Source: Formivibrio sp.
Lineage (GTDB): Bacteria; Pseudomonadota; Gammaproteobacteria; Burkholderiales; Chitinibacteraceae
Assembly (NCBI GenBank): GCA_031291275.1
Contig: JARLJJ010000327.1
Coordinates: 30,583 to 94,582, forward strand
Direction: 5' to 3'
DNA: 64,000 nucleotides
Each line of letters opens with the position of its first letter. Within the stretch, counting starts at the first letter, position 1. Position numbers and translations under genes: made by a program. The notes below the pieces were generated by a model, which was not told the origin of the DNA, searched no databases, and saw only the letters and a program-made list of their open reading frames with translations. Positions 54,032 to 63,751 of this stretch are shown here, piece by piece.

Positions 54032-57000
54032 ATGAACATCATGTCGCGCAATCCAAGTCTCAAGTTCCGGATTATCGGAATTGTTCTGGTCATGTTTGTT
54101 GGCAGCTTTTGGCTGCTTACTTTTGTCATCGGAAAAAGACTTGAGCAGGATATGTTTACCCTGCTCGAAGCCCAGCAATTTTCAGCTGCTTCGTATATCG
54201 CATCCGATATTGAAGCCAAGATCGTGCAGCGCATTGATCTGCTTAATCAGAATGCCAAGCTGGTGGCGGAATACCTCGATTCACCCAGTCGAACACGCGA
54301 ATTTCTCAAGGGCCGTATCGGGTTACAGGGGCTTTTCCAGGCAGGTCTGGTCGTCATCGATAAGAATGGTCAAGGGTTCGCTGACTATCCGGTTGCTGCT
54401 GAACGCCAGAGCGCTTCGTTCAGAGAACTGGAATATTTCCAAGAGGCGATTTCGACAGGGAAAACTGTTATTGGAAAGCCCCGGATTGGCCGGTTTACCA
54501 AGAAGCCTGGCGTGGCTATCGCCGCGCCCATTCGCAATGCTTCCAATGAAATCGTCGGTGTTCTGGTGGGTTTTGCCACTTTGTCCGACAAAAGCTTGTT
54601 CGGACAGGTCGAGCATGGCATTGCCGGCAAAAGCGGCTGGATTCTCGTTACTTCGCCACGTCACTCGCTGATCGTTTCCTCAAGCGATCCAGCCAATATT
54701 TTGCAACCGGCGCAATCATTCCGCACCACTTTCAATCCTGATAATTTAGCTGCCGTCTCCGATAGTTCTAAGCTGTCGACAACTTCGCTAGGTATTGAAG
54801 CGCTTGTCTCTACCAAAGAAATTCCGTCAGCGGGTTGGCTTGTGCAAATGGTGCTGCCAACCCAAGAGGCACTTGTCCCGATCCACAATATGACGACTCG
54901 CGCCTATGGGATTGCCATTGCGCTGACCGGATTGACCCTCCTTGGGCTTTGGTTTTTTATCCGGCGCGCACTCAAACCCCTGGATGATGCCGCCTCCACG
55001 ATTCGTGCAATGACAGCGAACAACGGCGAGTTGCATATGTTGGATCTGGATGTGGATATTGATGCTGAAATTAAGGACCTGCTGCAAAGCTTCAATACCT
55101 TGGTCAATCAACGCAAGCAGTCGGAGGAAACGATCCGCGAAAGCGAAGCCAGACTGAACCGTGCTGAACTAGCATCCAAATCGGGCAACTGGGAACTCCA
55201 TCTTGATACCCAGACAATCACCACATCACAAGGCGCACGTAAAATATATGGCGCTGATAATGGCCAATATAACCTAATGGATGTGCAGCGAAATACCCTG
55301 CCTGAATATCGCCCATTGCTCGATGCTGCACTGAAAAATCTAATCGAAAACGATGCAATTTATGACGTTGAATTCAAGATAAAAACGGCAGATACGGGTG
55401 AAATAAAAGGCATTCACTCCATCGCCATTTTCGATAAAGAAAAAAGAATTGTCCTGGGCGTCATTCAAGATGTCACCGAGCGCCTCCGTATTCAACAGGC
55501 GCTTGCGGATGAAATCTCCAGGCGTCGTCTGGTTTTTGAGCGGTCGCGCGATGGTATTTGCTTATTGCGGACGGATGGCGGCGTTGCTGAGTTTAATTCT
55601 GCTTTCGCTGAAATGTTGGGCTATCCCCCGGGCGACATTGGGCAACTTTACGTCTGGGACTGGGATATTCAGAAGAGCCGTGACGAACTTGAGAAAATTA
55701 CATGCACAGTTGGCCCGCAGCACCGAATGATTGAGACACGGCATCAACGCAAGGATGGTACGCAATATGATGTCGAGGTCAGCGTCAATGGGGTGGAGTG
55801 GTCCGGCGAAAGTTATTTACTCTGTTTGCACCGCGATATTACAGCTCGCAAGCAGGCTGAAGAGAGACTGCTTGAAAGCGAAAATCGCCTGCGAACCATC
55901 ATTGATAACGAACCGGAATGTATCAAGATTGTGAGTGCAGAGGGCCGGCTGATTCAGATGAATCCGGCCGGACTGGCAATGATCGAGGCTGATTCGCTAG
56001 ACCAGGTTGCTGGATGCGATGTCCTGGATCTTATTGCCCCGGAGCACCGCAATGCTTTTGCCAAGATGCACCAAAGAGTCATTGCTGGCGAATCGATGCG
56101 AGAAGAGTTTGAAATTGTTGGACTCAAAGGCCGGCGGCGCTGGCTGGAGACCCATGCGGTTCCACTGCAGGATCACGGTGAAACAGTACAACTTGCGGTC
56201 ACGCGCGACATCACCGAAAGCAAGGAAGTCACAGAAAAGCTCCAGCTTGCTGCCAGCGTCTTTTCCCATTGCAGGGAAGGCATCGTCATCACTTCTGCTG
56301 ATGCCACGATTATTGATGTCAACGATGCTTTTAGCCGCATTACTGGTTATGACTACGACGAAGTCATCGGGAAGAATCCACGGTTGCTGAGCTCCGGGCG
56401 TCATGGCAAACCCTTCTATACCAGCCTTTGGCATGATTTGATTTCAGACGGATACTGGTACGGTGAAGTGTGGAACCGACGCAAGAACGGCGAGGTCTAT
56501 GCCGAAATGCTGACCATCAGCGCGGTGCGTGATTCTCAGGGCAATACTCAACAGTACGTAGCCCTGTTTTCCGACATTACGCCGCTCAAGGAACACGAGC
56601 GCCAGTTAGAGCACATGGCGCACTATGATGTGCTGACTTCCCTGCCGAACCGGATTTTACTTGCTGATCGTTTGCAACAAGCCATTTCCCAAGCCCATCG
56701 TCGGGGGCAAAGCTTGGCTGTCTGTTATCTCGATCTGGATGGGTTTAAAGCCGTAAATGACAGCTACGGCCATGAAACGGGCGACCAGTTGCTGATCGCC
56801 CTGTCCGCCCGCATGAAACAGGTCTTGCGTGAGTCCGATACGCTTGCCCGTATTGGCGGTGACGAATTTGTCGCGGTGCTGCTTGATCTGGCCGACGACT
56901 CAACATCGTCCCCGATGTTTAACCGGCTACTCTCCGCCGTTGCTCAGCCGGTATCCGTTGGCGAACTCAAACTGCAGGTCTCCGCAAGTCTCGGGATTAC

Positions 57001-57154
57001 CTTCTACCCTCAAGCGGAAGATATGAGTGCAGACCAACTACTGCGCCAAGCCGATCAAGCCATGTATCAAGCTAAGCAGGCAGGCAAAAACCGCTACCAG
57101 GTTTTTAAGATTGAAAAACAACGCATTGAAACTGATGATTCCCACGAAATCTAG
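54032..57154 (+). CDS. Membrane sensor diguanylate cyclase (Cache + HAMP + multiple PAS + GGDEF)
   Basis: N-terminal TM, second TM with HAMP-like region, PAS/PAC repeats, RIGGDEFVAVLLDL. Confidence 0.93.
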   Translation: MNIMSRNPSLKFRIIGIVLVMFVGSFWLLTFVIGKRLEQDMFTLLEAQQFSAASYIASDIEAKIVQRIDLLNQNAKLVAEYLDSPSRTREFLKGRIGLQGLFQAGLVVIDKNGQGFADYPVAAERQSASFRELEYFQEAISTGKTVIGKPRIGRFTKKPGVAIAAPIRNASNEIVGVLVGFATLSDKSLFGQVEHGIAGKSGWILVTSPRHSLIVSSSDPANILQPAQSFRTTFNPDNLAAVSDSSKLSTTSLGIEALVSTKEIPSAGWLVQMVLPTQEALVPIHNMTTRAYGIAIALTGLTLLGLWFFIRRALKPLDDAASTIRAMTANNGELHMLDLDVDIDAEIKDLLQSFNTLVNQRKQSEETIRESEARLNRAELASKSGNWELHLDTQTITTSQGARKIYGADNGQYNLMDVQRNTLPEYRPLLDAALKNLIENDAIYDVEFKIKTADTGEIKGIHSIAIFDKEKRIVLGVIQDVTERLRIQQALADEISRRRLVFERSRDGICLLRTDGGVAEFNSAFAEMLGYPPGDIGQLYVWDWDIQKSRDELEKITCTVGPQHRMIETRHQRKDGTQYDVEVSVNGVEWSGESYLLCLHRDITARKQAEERLLESENRLRTIIDNEPECIKIVSAEGRLIQMNPAGLAMIEADSLDQVAGCDVLDLIAPEHRNAFAKMHQRVIAGESMREEFEIVGLKGRRRWLETHAVPLQDHGETVQLAVTRDITESKEVTEKLQLAASVFSHCREGIVITSADATIIDVNDAFSRITGYDYDEVIGKNPRLLSSGRHGKPFYTSLWHDLISDGYWYGEVWNRRKNGEVYAEMLTISAVRDSQGNTQQYVALFSDITPLKEHERQLEHMAHYDVLTSLPNRILLADRLQQAISQAHRRGQSLAVCYLDLDGFKAVNDSYGHETGDQLLIALSARMKQVLRESDTLARIGGDEFVAVLLDLADDSTSSPMFNRLLSAVAQPVSVGELKLQVSASLGITFYPQAEDMSADQLLRQADQAMYQAKQAGKNRYQVFKIEKQRIETDDSHEI

Positions 57155-57256
57155 TGTGCTGAAAAATAGCTAGATATTGGGTGAGCGACCCGAAAAATGG
57201 AAAAAATGGTGTGCTGTTGTTCAAGTCATCGCATGAAAAAATACGCACAGCAGGAA

Positions 57257-58441
57257 TTACACCAGGCCTAGATCCATACCCTTTACCCCAGGGAAAACCG
57301 TATCAATCTGCGCTGGAGACAAATCGTATAGCCGGCCCAACAGACCGCCGAGAATGGCCCGGTAGTCATTGAGTACCGGGAAATCCCGATCCTGGAAAAG
57401 ATTCGCACGGTTGACCTTGATCTGGTCGCCTGCAATACGGCCGCCGCGGATATTGCCACCCAGTACCCAATAAACTGTGCCATGGCCGTGATCGGTTCCT
57501 CTGTTGCCATTTTCGCGAAAGGTGCGGCCAAACTCGCTGATAACGACGACAACCGTATTCCTCCAGTGCGAACCCATCTCGGTGGCATAGGCAGCCAGCC
57601 CCCGCCCGAGCTCATCGAAACGGTTTGCCAGATAACCGCTACTGCCCCCCTCTCCAACATGTGTATCCCAGCCGCCGACATCAACAAAGCCCAGACTGTA
57701 TTTGTCTTTCATCAATGTGGCGATACGGCGTGCTTCGAGTTCAAACCCCTTGGCGGTGATGCCAATGCTGCTTGCCGCATCCATGCCTGCGGTCACCTCC
57801 CGGATGACTTCATCTCTGACGTCGAAACCTTCCATGACCGGCTTCGCCAGCATGTTGTCCTGATACATACCGGCAATGATTTTTGTCTGCCGTGAATCCA
57901 GTCCGGATTTGTTCAGTTGTCCGAGTGCCATATTGGGTATTAGTGTATTGCCCCGGAAGACCAGCGGAAGCTGATCGGTAAACGAGATGGCACTGCCATC
58001 GTGCAATAGGCCCGCCAGACGATTCAAAAAGCCCGATTGGTAGTTGCGGTTTGCATTAATGGGCTGGCCGAGTTCTATGCTGTCCTGCGTTTCGAAATGA
58101 CTGCGTGTCAGATCATCGGTGCCCGCGAAGGGGATAAAGGCTGCCTGGCGGTTCTGGAAAAGTGGATAGACGCTGTTTTGAAGGGCTGGATGCAAGCTCC
58201 AGTCGCTATCGAGGGCCAAGGCGGCATGCGCGTCGGCGCCGGGTTGCGCAATGGCGATATTCGGCCGGGATTCGTAATAAAAGGTGCTGGAGGTTGGAAT
58301 CAGCAGATTCGCGGCATCATAGCCGCCGCGCAGAAAAACCAGCAGAAATTTGCCGGTGCCGCGTGGCGCAGCCAGCAGACGGCTGGAATAAGCTGCGAGC
58401 GGGAGCGCCGAGAGTGCCTGCAATACTTGACGACGGTTCAT
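57257..58441 (-). CDS. DUF1501 domain-containing protein
   Basis: MNRRQVLQALSALPLAAYSSRLLA (twin-Arg-poor signal), LLVFLRGGYDAANLLIP, VVVISEFGRTFRENGNRGTDHGHGTVYWVLGGNIRGG. Confidence 0.9.
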   Translation of the reverse strand: MNRRQVLQALSALPLAAYSSRLLAAPRGTGKFLLVFLRGGYDAANLLIPTSSTFYYESRPNIAIAQPGADAHAALALDSDWSLHPALQNSVYPLFQNRQAAFIPFAGTDDLTRSHFETQDSIELGQPINANRNYQSGFLNRLAGLLHDGSAISFTDQLPLVFRGNTLIPNMALGQLNKSGLDSRQTKIIAGMYQDNMLAKPVMEGFDVRDEVIREVTAGMDAASSIGITAKGFELEARRIATLMKDKYSLGFVDVGGWDTHVGEGGSSGYLANRFDELGRGLAAYATEMGSHWRNTVVVVISEFGRTFRENGNRGTDHGHGTVYWVLGGNIRGGRIAGDQIKVNRANLFQDRDFPVLNDYRAILGGLLGRLYDLSPAQIDTVFPGVKGMDLGLV

Positions 58442-58453
58442 GGTAAACCTCGC

Positions 58454-60037
58454 TTAGCGATTCATGAATTCGGGCGAAGCCAGCAGGAAGGTATTCCACT
58501 CTTGCGCTGATCCGGCCTGATCGAGTGCTGCCCGTGTAGTTGGACCCAACGAGGCTTGCCAATATTGATAATAGAGGGCATTGGCAAGCTGAGGAAACGC
58601 GGCCCGTTCATTGGAGGGCAGCGCATCTCCCCGGAAAAGTCCTGCAGGACTGCTGCCTATGACCTTGGCAATTTCAAAACGGGTGGCCATCTGTCCCGAG
58701 CTTGCCCAAGCAGACTGATTGAGTGGATAGCCTTCCGGTGTCTGATGTCCATATAGCGGCTCTCCCATGCGGTTGAGCCAGTTGAGCATGGGGCCTGCAT
58801 TGAGGATCGTCTTGTCGTCATAGGCCAGCCGCACTGACGAAACGACATAATGCACGGGGTCCTTGAACTTACCGCCGAGCGATGCTTTGAATTCTGGCGA
58901 GTAGAAAAGAGTGCGCAGCACTTCGCTTATCTGGCCATCGGTTCTCAGATAAGTCTGCGCCATGCGCTCAACCAGCGCTTCGGGCGGCGTATCACCGACA
59001 AAATACATGGCCAATTTTTGACTCAAAAAATGCGCCGTTGCCGGATGACGGGCCAATCGATCCAGCACCTCATCCACCTCAGCCATGCCGCGACCATGCA
59101 CTGGCTTGCCAAGAAATATCTTGTCGCCATAGTCATGGCGATTGGGATTGAATTCAAACAGGCCGTCGCGCAGGTACTGGTCTTGTAACTCGCGCTTCAC
59201 TCGGGGCTTATTGTCGGACTGGTTAACACCAAAGCCAGTCAGGATGCGCGCCAGCTCCTGCACATCATGCTGGCTATAGCCGCTACCCACCCCGAGGGTA
59301 TGCAGCTCCATCAATTCGCGCGCATAGTTTTCATTGAGATGTCCCTGCGCATTGTGTTCATTATCGAGATAACGCAGCATCGCCGGATGATGCACGGTGA
59401 CAGCAAGAAGATCACGAAAGCGGCCAAGGGCATGAGCGCGGATCTGATCCTCGTAGTCCGCCAACATCGCACGCAGATTGCCCTTGTATTGGTGAACTGA
59501 AAAATGGTTCATCCAGAACCATGTCATCTGCTCCTGCAGTTGCCATGGCGAGTAGAGGTCTCTCAGTAACGATCGCTGCGCCGCCTCTCTCGCCAACTGG
59601 TTCAGCTGTTGCTGATACGCCTGTTGTGCAGTCTTTTTCTCATCATCATTAGTTTTCGAATCGGCTGCTTTACGTTGCTGCTCACTTTCCTCAACCAGTT
59701 GCACCATGCTTTTCTGGCTGATTTGCATGGCAATCACTTGGGCCTGCACCGATCCGGGCAACTTTGCATCAGGTTCAGGATGTAGCTGTGCCTCGAGGTA
59801 ACGCCTGTCCCCCATCTCGTTGATCAGGTGCATCGAACTGGAGTTGGCACCCCAAGTGATCCGGTTAACGAGGCGGAGTTGATCCGCTTGATTTGTCGAT
59901 TCCCATGGCACGGATGGTGCATTGGCGCAGCCGGCCATAAGAGAAATGCTGAATGCGCAAATAGCCAAACAACAGATATCCCATGCAGGATATACGGTCA
60001 AATTCTGGTGATTCAGAATATTGCATTTCGAGTGCAT
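58454..60037 (-). CDS. DUF1800 domain-containing protein
   Basis: RLVNRITWGANSSSMHLIN, QEQMTWFWMNHFSVH, NENYARELMELHTLGVGSGYSQHDVQELARILTGF. Confidence 0.92.
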   Translation of the reverse strand: MHSKCNILNHQNLTVYPAWDICCLAICAFSISLMAGCANAPSVPWESTNQADQLRLVNRITWGANSSSMHLINEMGDRRYLEAQLHPEPDAKLPGSVQAQVIAMQISQKSMVQLVEESEQQRKAADSKTNDDEKKTAQQAYQQQLNQLAREAAQRSLLRDLYSPWQLQEQMTWFWMNHFSVHQYKGNLRAMLADYEDQIRAHALGRFRDLLAVTVHHPAMLRYLDNEHNAQGHLNENYARELMELHTLGVGSGYSQHDVQELARILTGFGVNQSDNKPRVKRELQDQYLRDGLFEFNPNRHDYGDKIFLGKPVHGRGMAEVDEVLDRLARHPATAHFLSQKLAMYFVGDTPPEALVERMAQTYLRTDGQISEVLRTLFYSPEFKASLGGKFKDPVHYVVSSVRLAYDDKTILNAGPMLNWLNRMGEPLYGHQTPEGYPLNQSAWASSGQMATRFEIAKVIGSSPAGLFRGDALPSNERAAFPQLANALYYQYWQASLGPTTRAALDQAGSAQEWNTFLLASPEFMNR

Positions 60038-60065
60038 GATCTTGGCTCCCTGCTTGGAAGATAGC

Positions 60066-60237
60066 TGAATCGCCCCCACTTTCCTAGACACCTCAAGAGC
60101 CTCAAACTGAGGTTATTCAGGAGGTGTCATGAGCAAGCAAGCGCCGGCACAGTTTCAATAACGGCTTATCACCGGTAGAGTGTGAACGGCAGTATTTCGA
60201 GCGGCTCCAGAGTGTCTAGTTAAGCCGGGGCGATTCA
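60066..60237. mobile_element. Internally deleted IS3-family remnant (about 172 bp, MITE-like)
   Basis: Terminal inverted repeats TGAATCGCCCC...CTAGACAC / GTGTCTAG...GGGGCGATTCA; right part reads NGLSPVECERQYFERLQSV*, like IS3 transposase C-termini. Confidence 0.8.
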
Positions 60238-60326
60238 GTCGGACAAATTGCTTCTCAGCCAAAATTGCAGATGATGTGTGGATGTAAGCGGTTTTCAATA
60301 CAACATTTTTGACACACCACATTCGA

Positions 60327-61592
60327 TTACTGCGTTGTTATACCTTCATAAAAATATTCAAGAACATAGCGATCAAAACTATCTAGCCCTTCAGTTTTCG
60401 CAAGTATTTCGGGTTTCAACTCGCGTAATAACTTGATTGCAGAATGAAGGTCGAGTTTTTCATCTTCGAAATTGATAAGGCCGCATGCATGGATTTGTTT
60501 TGCCAGCATTCGAGGCAATCCATATTCTTCAAGCGCCATAACGCATGACGGAAGGAATGCCTTCGACAGCTTGGCGATGAAGGGGGCGATGTCCACCTTA
60601 TGCTCGGGCGCCATCTCTTTCTGGATGACGTTGATGTCGTTCAGCAATGCAGTCAATTTGAACGTTGCATTGCGCTCCATTTTGAAGAATTCGTCGATCG
60701 CAATGTCATGCACAGATAGTTGATCCAGCAATTCAGGGATTGAAAGGCTCCAATTGCTCGATAACGCCCTCACGAATTCGGCGAATTTCGTGTAAGTGGC
60801 ATCCCATCCACCTGGGACCAGCTTCAGGACTTTATTAGAGAGCGTCCAAACGCAATAGTCGCTTGATGGCGTATGGAGATTGACAAGTGCCCTCACAAAT
60901 TTGGGATCGTTCTTGATCGCAGATGCAATTGAAGCAATCAATTCCGTGTCACTTGAAATCAACGCACCTTCGTTCCGCATACGTTCAAACGACTCATTCC
61001 CCATTAGCTGCGCCATCTCTTCTTTGTAGGGCAATAGCTTTGCCAATTGTTTTTTTGTGAGTTCCTGCTTGTATTTCTCATCATCCACATCAGCAAGCAA
61101 TTCGTCAGGGAAGGTTAATTCAAGCTGGGTATTGGAAGGAGCGGGAGGCTCTTCAAGGATGTAAATCTTGCCGACGAAGTGCCTGAACATCCTTCCACCT
61201 CGTCCAATGATATTGCGATAGGTGAAGTCGTCGAGTTTCAGTTTCCCCTTCCTGTTGCTCCAGACAATAACGTTCTCCGCCGATGTATTCACCCCCTCAA
61301 TGATTGATGAGGTTGAAACCAGCGTTTGCAGCCCGTCCTTCTCCTCTTCGAAGAGGCGAACCTGGATCTGGCTCAGAGATCGATGAAGCTGACCGGTGTG
61401 GATGCCGACCCCACGCTTCACCAAATTGGTCAGTTTCCAGTTCGGGTGGTAGTTCGCCGCGAGCCAGGCGGAAAAGTCGGACAGCAGCGGACCATCCTCT
61501 TTGTCAGTGTTGTCAATAAGCAATGTGCTTACGCTATCGACGCCAGGGTAGGAACCCGCGTAAATCAGGGACTTGGTTTCGTGCTTCCCCAA
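60327..61592 (-). CDS. hamB: HamB-like helicase, C-terminal part (frame-disrupted; frame open upstream past 61600)
   Basis: Motif V-like STSSIIEGVNTSAENVIVW, motif VI-like NIIGRGGRMFRH. Confidence 0.82.
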   Translation of the reverse strand: MGKHETKSLIYAGSYPGVDSVSTLLIDNTDKEDGPLLSDFSAWLAANYHPNWKLTNLVKRGVGIHTGQLHRSLSQIQVRLFEEEKDGLQTLVSTSSIIEGVNTSAENVIVWSNRKGKLKLDDFTYRNIIGRGGRMFRHFVGKIYILEEPPAPSNTQLELTFPDELLADVDDEKYKQELTKKQLAKLLPYKEEMAQLMGNESFERMRNEGALISSDTELIASIASAIKNDPKFVRALVNLHTPSSDYCVWTLSNKVLKLVPGGWDATYTKFAEFVRALSSNWSLSIPELLDQLSVHDIAIDEFFKMERNATFKLTALLNDINVIQKEMAPEHKVDIAPFIAKLSKAFLPSCVMALEEYGLPRMLAKQIHACGLINFEDEKLDLHSAIKLLRELKPEILAKTEGLDSFDRYVLEYFYEGITTQ

Positions 61593-61597
61593 TATCC

Positions 61598-62422
61598 TCA
61601 GGAGTGCATCGTTTTCTTCTGCACGTCCTTGTTGATGTCCTTGTATTCCTCATGCTTCTCAAGGAACACCGTATTGAAATCCATACGCAGGAAGGTCATG
61701 CCTTTAGTAAATGGATTGTCGTTCAAGTCGGCGATGTTCGGTGCCAAGTAATACTTCTGTGTAGCCTTCTCTCCCAGCTTGAGCATGGCTTTCAAGAGGG
61801 CTGGCGACCTCTCTTTGTCGAACGTTTGGCTCGCTTTGTAAAACTCGTCGACGACCAGCAAGTCCAATTGTTCGAGCTTGTCGCAGTAGTGAATTGCCCG
61901 TTCCTGCGGGAAGATGAGAATGTTTTTCTCGCCAAGTTCGACTTCCGATGTCGTCACAATCTTGTACTCGGCAGAGAACTTCTTGCTCAACCTACGCCTG
62001 GTTTCATCGGTTAACGCGATGGTGGGAACCAAAATCAGGACGTTTTTAGGTTTCTTGATTGCGATGTAGGCGTCAATTATCAAGCTTTTGCCAAAGCTTG
62101 TCGGTGCACTGACGGCAAGATTGTCGCCATCCAGAAGGTGTTTCAAGACTAACGATTGTTCGCTGTGTAGCGTGACAGGCTCATCTTGCCCAATGTCCAC
62201 CTTGAAAGACTCGAATACGAACCGGTCTTGCCAACTCGATGTTTCAGGTTCGAGGTAGGGATACAGCCCTGACTCTCGAATCAGGTGGTTTAGCAGCGGG
62301 TTGTAGGCTTGATTTTCTCTGCCAAGGATATCGAGCAGACAAATAAGACGGTTTCTTGCCTCAATTTCTTCCTTGGCTTGAAGCAAGTCGTTGATGACGG
62401 AACACTCCTCGAAGAAATCCAT
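61598..62422 (-). CDS. hamB: HamB-like DEAD/DEAH helicase, N-terminal part (frame-disrupted)
   Basis: Walker A SAPTSFGKSLIIDAYIA, Walker B VVDEFYKAS; starts 6 nt after the hamA stop. Confidence 0.85.
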   Translation of the reverse strand: MDFFEECSVINDLLQAKEEIEARNRLICLLDILGRENQAYNPLLNHLIRESGLYPYLEPETSSWQDRFVFESFKVDIGQDEPVTLHSEQSLVLKHLLDGDNLAVSAPTSFGKSLIIDAYIAIKKPKNVLILVPTIALTDETRRRLSKKFSAEYKIVTTSEVELGEKNILIFPQERAIHYCDKLEQLDLLVVDEFYKASQTFDKERSPALLKAMLKLGEKATQKYYLAPNIADLNDNPFTKGMTFLRMDFNTVFLEKHEEYKDINKDVQKKTMHS

Positions 62423-62428
62423 CGCCCG

Positions 62429-63355
62429 TTACCCCTTGTAATACGCAACAGCACTCGTGAACTGATCAATCAGTTCTTTCCTGTCTGGAACAGGAAACAG
62501 AATGATGTGAAAATTGATGGACGAATACTTGGTAACCTTGTCCGCAAGCGTTTCGATTTGCTTCTTGAAATAGGCAGTGGCACGGTCAATGTGATGCTGC
62601 CGAATCTTCTCCCTATATTCGTCATTCATCTCCTTGGAATCAGCCGTAACAGAACACTGATGCAATAGCAGGATAGGGATATGAAGGATCGGCTTGATGT
62701 TGTCCATTGAGTTATCAGGCGACAAGGCAAGCTTGATCTTGGCAGCCAGATCCTTGTTTTCGACAAGTCGATCTACCTCTGCCATGTTGGTGATGATGCT
62801 GTTTTCCTTTTTCAGCTTCTCGGTTAGCAGTGAGTTCCCGACAGACTCAACGATGGACGCCAGCCTTGCATTTTCAATGCTGTTGTAGAACTTCGCCTCT
62901 CCGAACCAAAGCGAAAAGGCGTCCTCGCCTTCTTGGACGATATGAACGCTATCAGCCCCTTTGGCGTTGTCTTGCACATTTTGCTTGTAGAAAATCTTGG
63001 GGACGACGGGCAAAGCCTTGTAGTGGTGATGCATGATTCCATAGAGCACAATTTCGGCAAGCTCGCTCCCCTTTCCCTTGTCGTCCTCCTTGTCGGTTAG
63101 CCGCAAGTTCTTTGCCGCCGCCCGTAGGGTCGAAGCGTTCTTGCCTGCCAGTTTTTCCCGCTCTTGTGCCGACAGTGCGGTCAAGGCTATGTTGTCCCAG
63201 ACGAAATTATCGAATTTTTCAAGACGCCACTTCTCATCCTCAAAATCGTTAGCCAAGCTAAGAACGGTCTTGTTATCGACAGAGGCAAGTTCCGTTTCCT
63301 GAACTAGGTTCGCGTAGTCGTCATTGATAAGAATTTCGAAGTCCATCAAGGTCAT
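62429..63355 (-). CDS. hamA: HamA-like DUF1837 protein (Hachiman nuclease/effector)
   Basis: KGSELAEIVLYGIMHHHYKALPVVPKIFYKQ...GADSVHI...LWFGEAKFY (D...ExK PD-(D/E)xK-like), followed directly by HamB-like helicase. Confidence 0.85.
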   Translation of the reverse strand: MTLMDFEILINDDYANLVQETELASVDNKTVLSLANDFEDEKWRLEKFDNFVWDNIALTALSAQEREKLAGKNASTLRAAAKNLRLTDKEDDKGKGSELAEIVLYGIMHHHYKALPVVPKIFYKQNVQDNAKGADSVHIVQEGEDAFSLWFGEAKFYNSIENARLASIVESVGNSLLTEKLKKENSIITNMAEVDRLVENKDLAAKIKLALSPDNSMDNIKPILHIPILLLHQCSVTADSKEMNDEYREKIRQHHIDRATAYFKKQIETLADKVTKYSSINFHIILFPVPDRKELIDQFTSAVAYYKG

Positions 63356-63367
63356 CCAATCAACAGG

Positions 63368-63673
63368 TTAGTCGCCTTTTTGCATCACGCATTTCTTGTA
63401 GGAGAAGCCTTCCTTGGTTCCGTCCTTCAATACTGCACAAAAGCATTGTGAATTGAATTGCTCTGGCATGACCTCGAAATAATTGACGCCAAGGCCAACT
63501 TTTGTTGGATAGCTTGGATGCCTCTTGAATAGTTCCGCGAGATAAGGGGTATCTTCGGGCGACACTCGCTCACCAGGGACATATCGCTGGAGCATCTTAT
63601 GGAAAAACGTAAGGGCTAGTGTTTGGGTGTCAAAGATGATTGTTTCGAGAACAACAGGCTTCTTTCTTGCCAT
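63368..63673 (-). CDS. DUF3223/DCL-like small protein
   Basis: PGERVSPEDTPYLAELFKRHPSYPTKVGLGVNYFEVMPEQFNSQCFCAVLKDGTKEGFSYKKCV matches the DCL/DUF3223 pattern; 12 nt upstream of hamA. Confidence 0.82.
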   Translation of the reverse strand: MARKKPVVLETIIFDTQTLALTFFHKMLQRYVPGERVSPEDTPYLAELFKRHPSYPTKVGLGVNYFEVMPEQFNSQCFCAVLKDGTKEGFSYKKCVMQKGD

Positions 63674-63718
63674 TTATTGATCCTTTTTGAAAGGTCCAAA
63701 CCTAGCAAGTAGAATACC

Positions 63719-63751
63719 ATCACAAATAAATCCACATAATTCTTTTGTGAT
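63719..63751. promoter_or_regulatory. Inverted repeat, putative operator upstream of the Hachiman-like operon
   Basis: ATCACAAA-N17-TTTGTGAT. Confidence 0.4.

Noticed and set aside
61600-61640. Programmed -1 frameshift signal in hamB
   Set aside because: AAG AAA ACG context is A-rich but not a canonical X XXY YYZ slippery heptamer and no clear downstream stem was identified; retained only as an alternative
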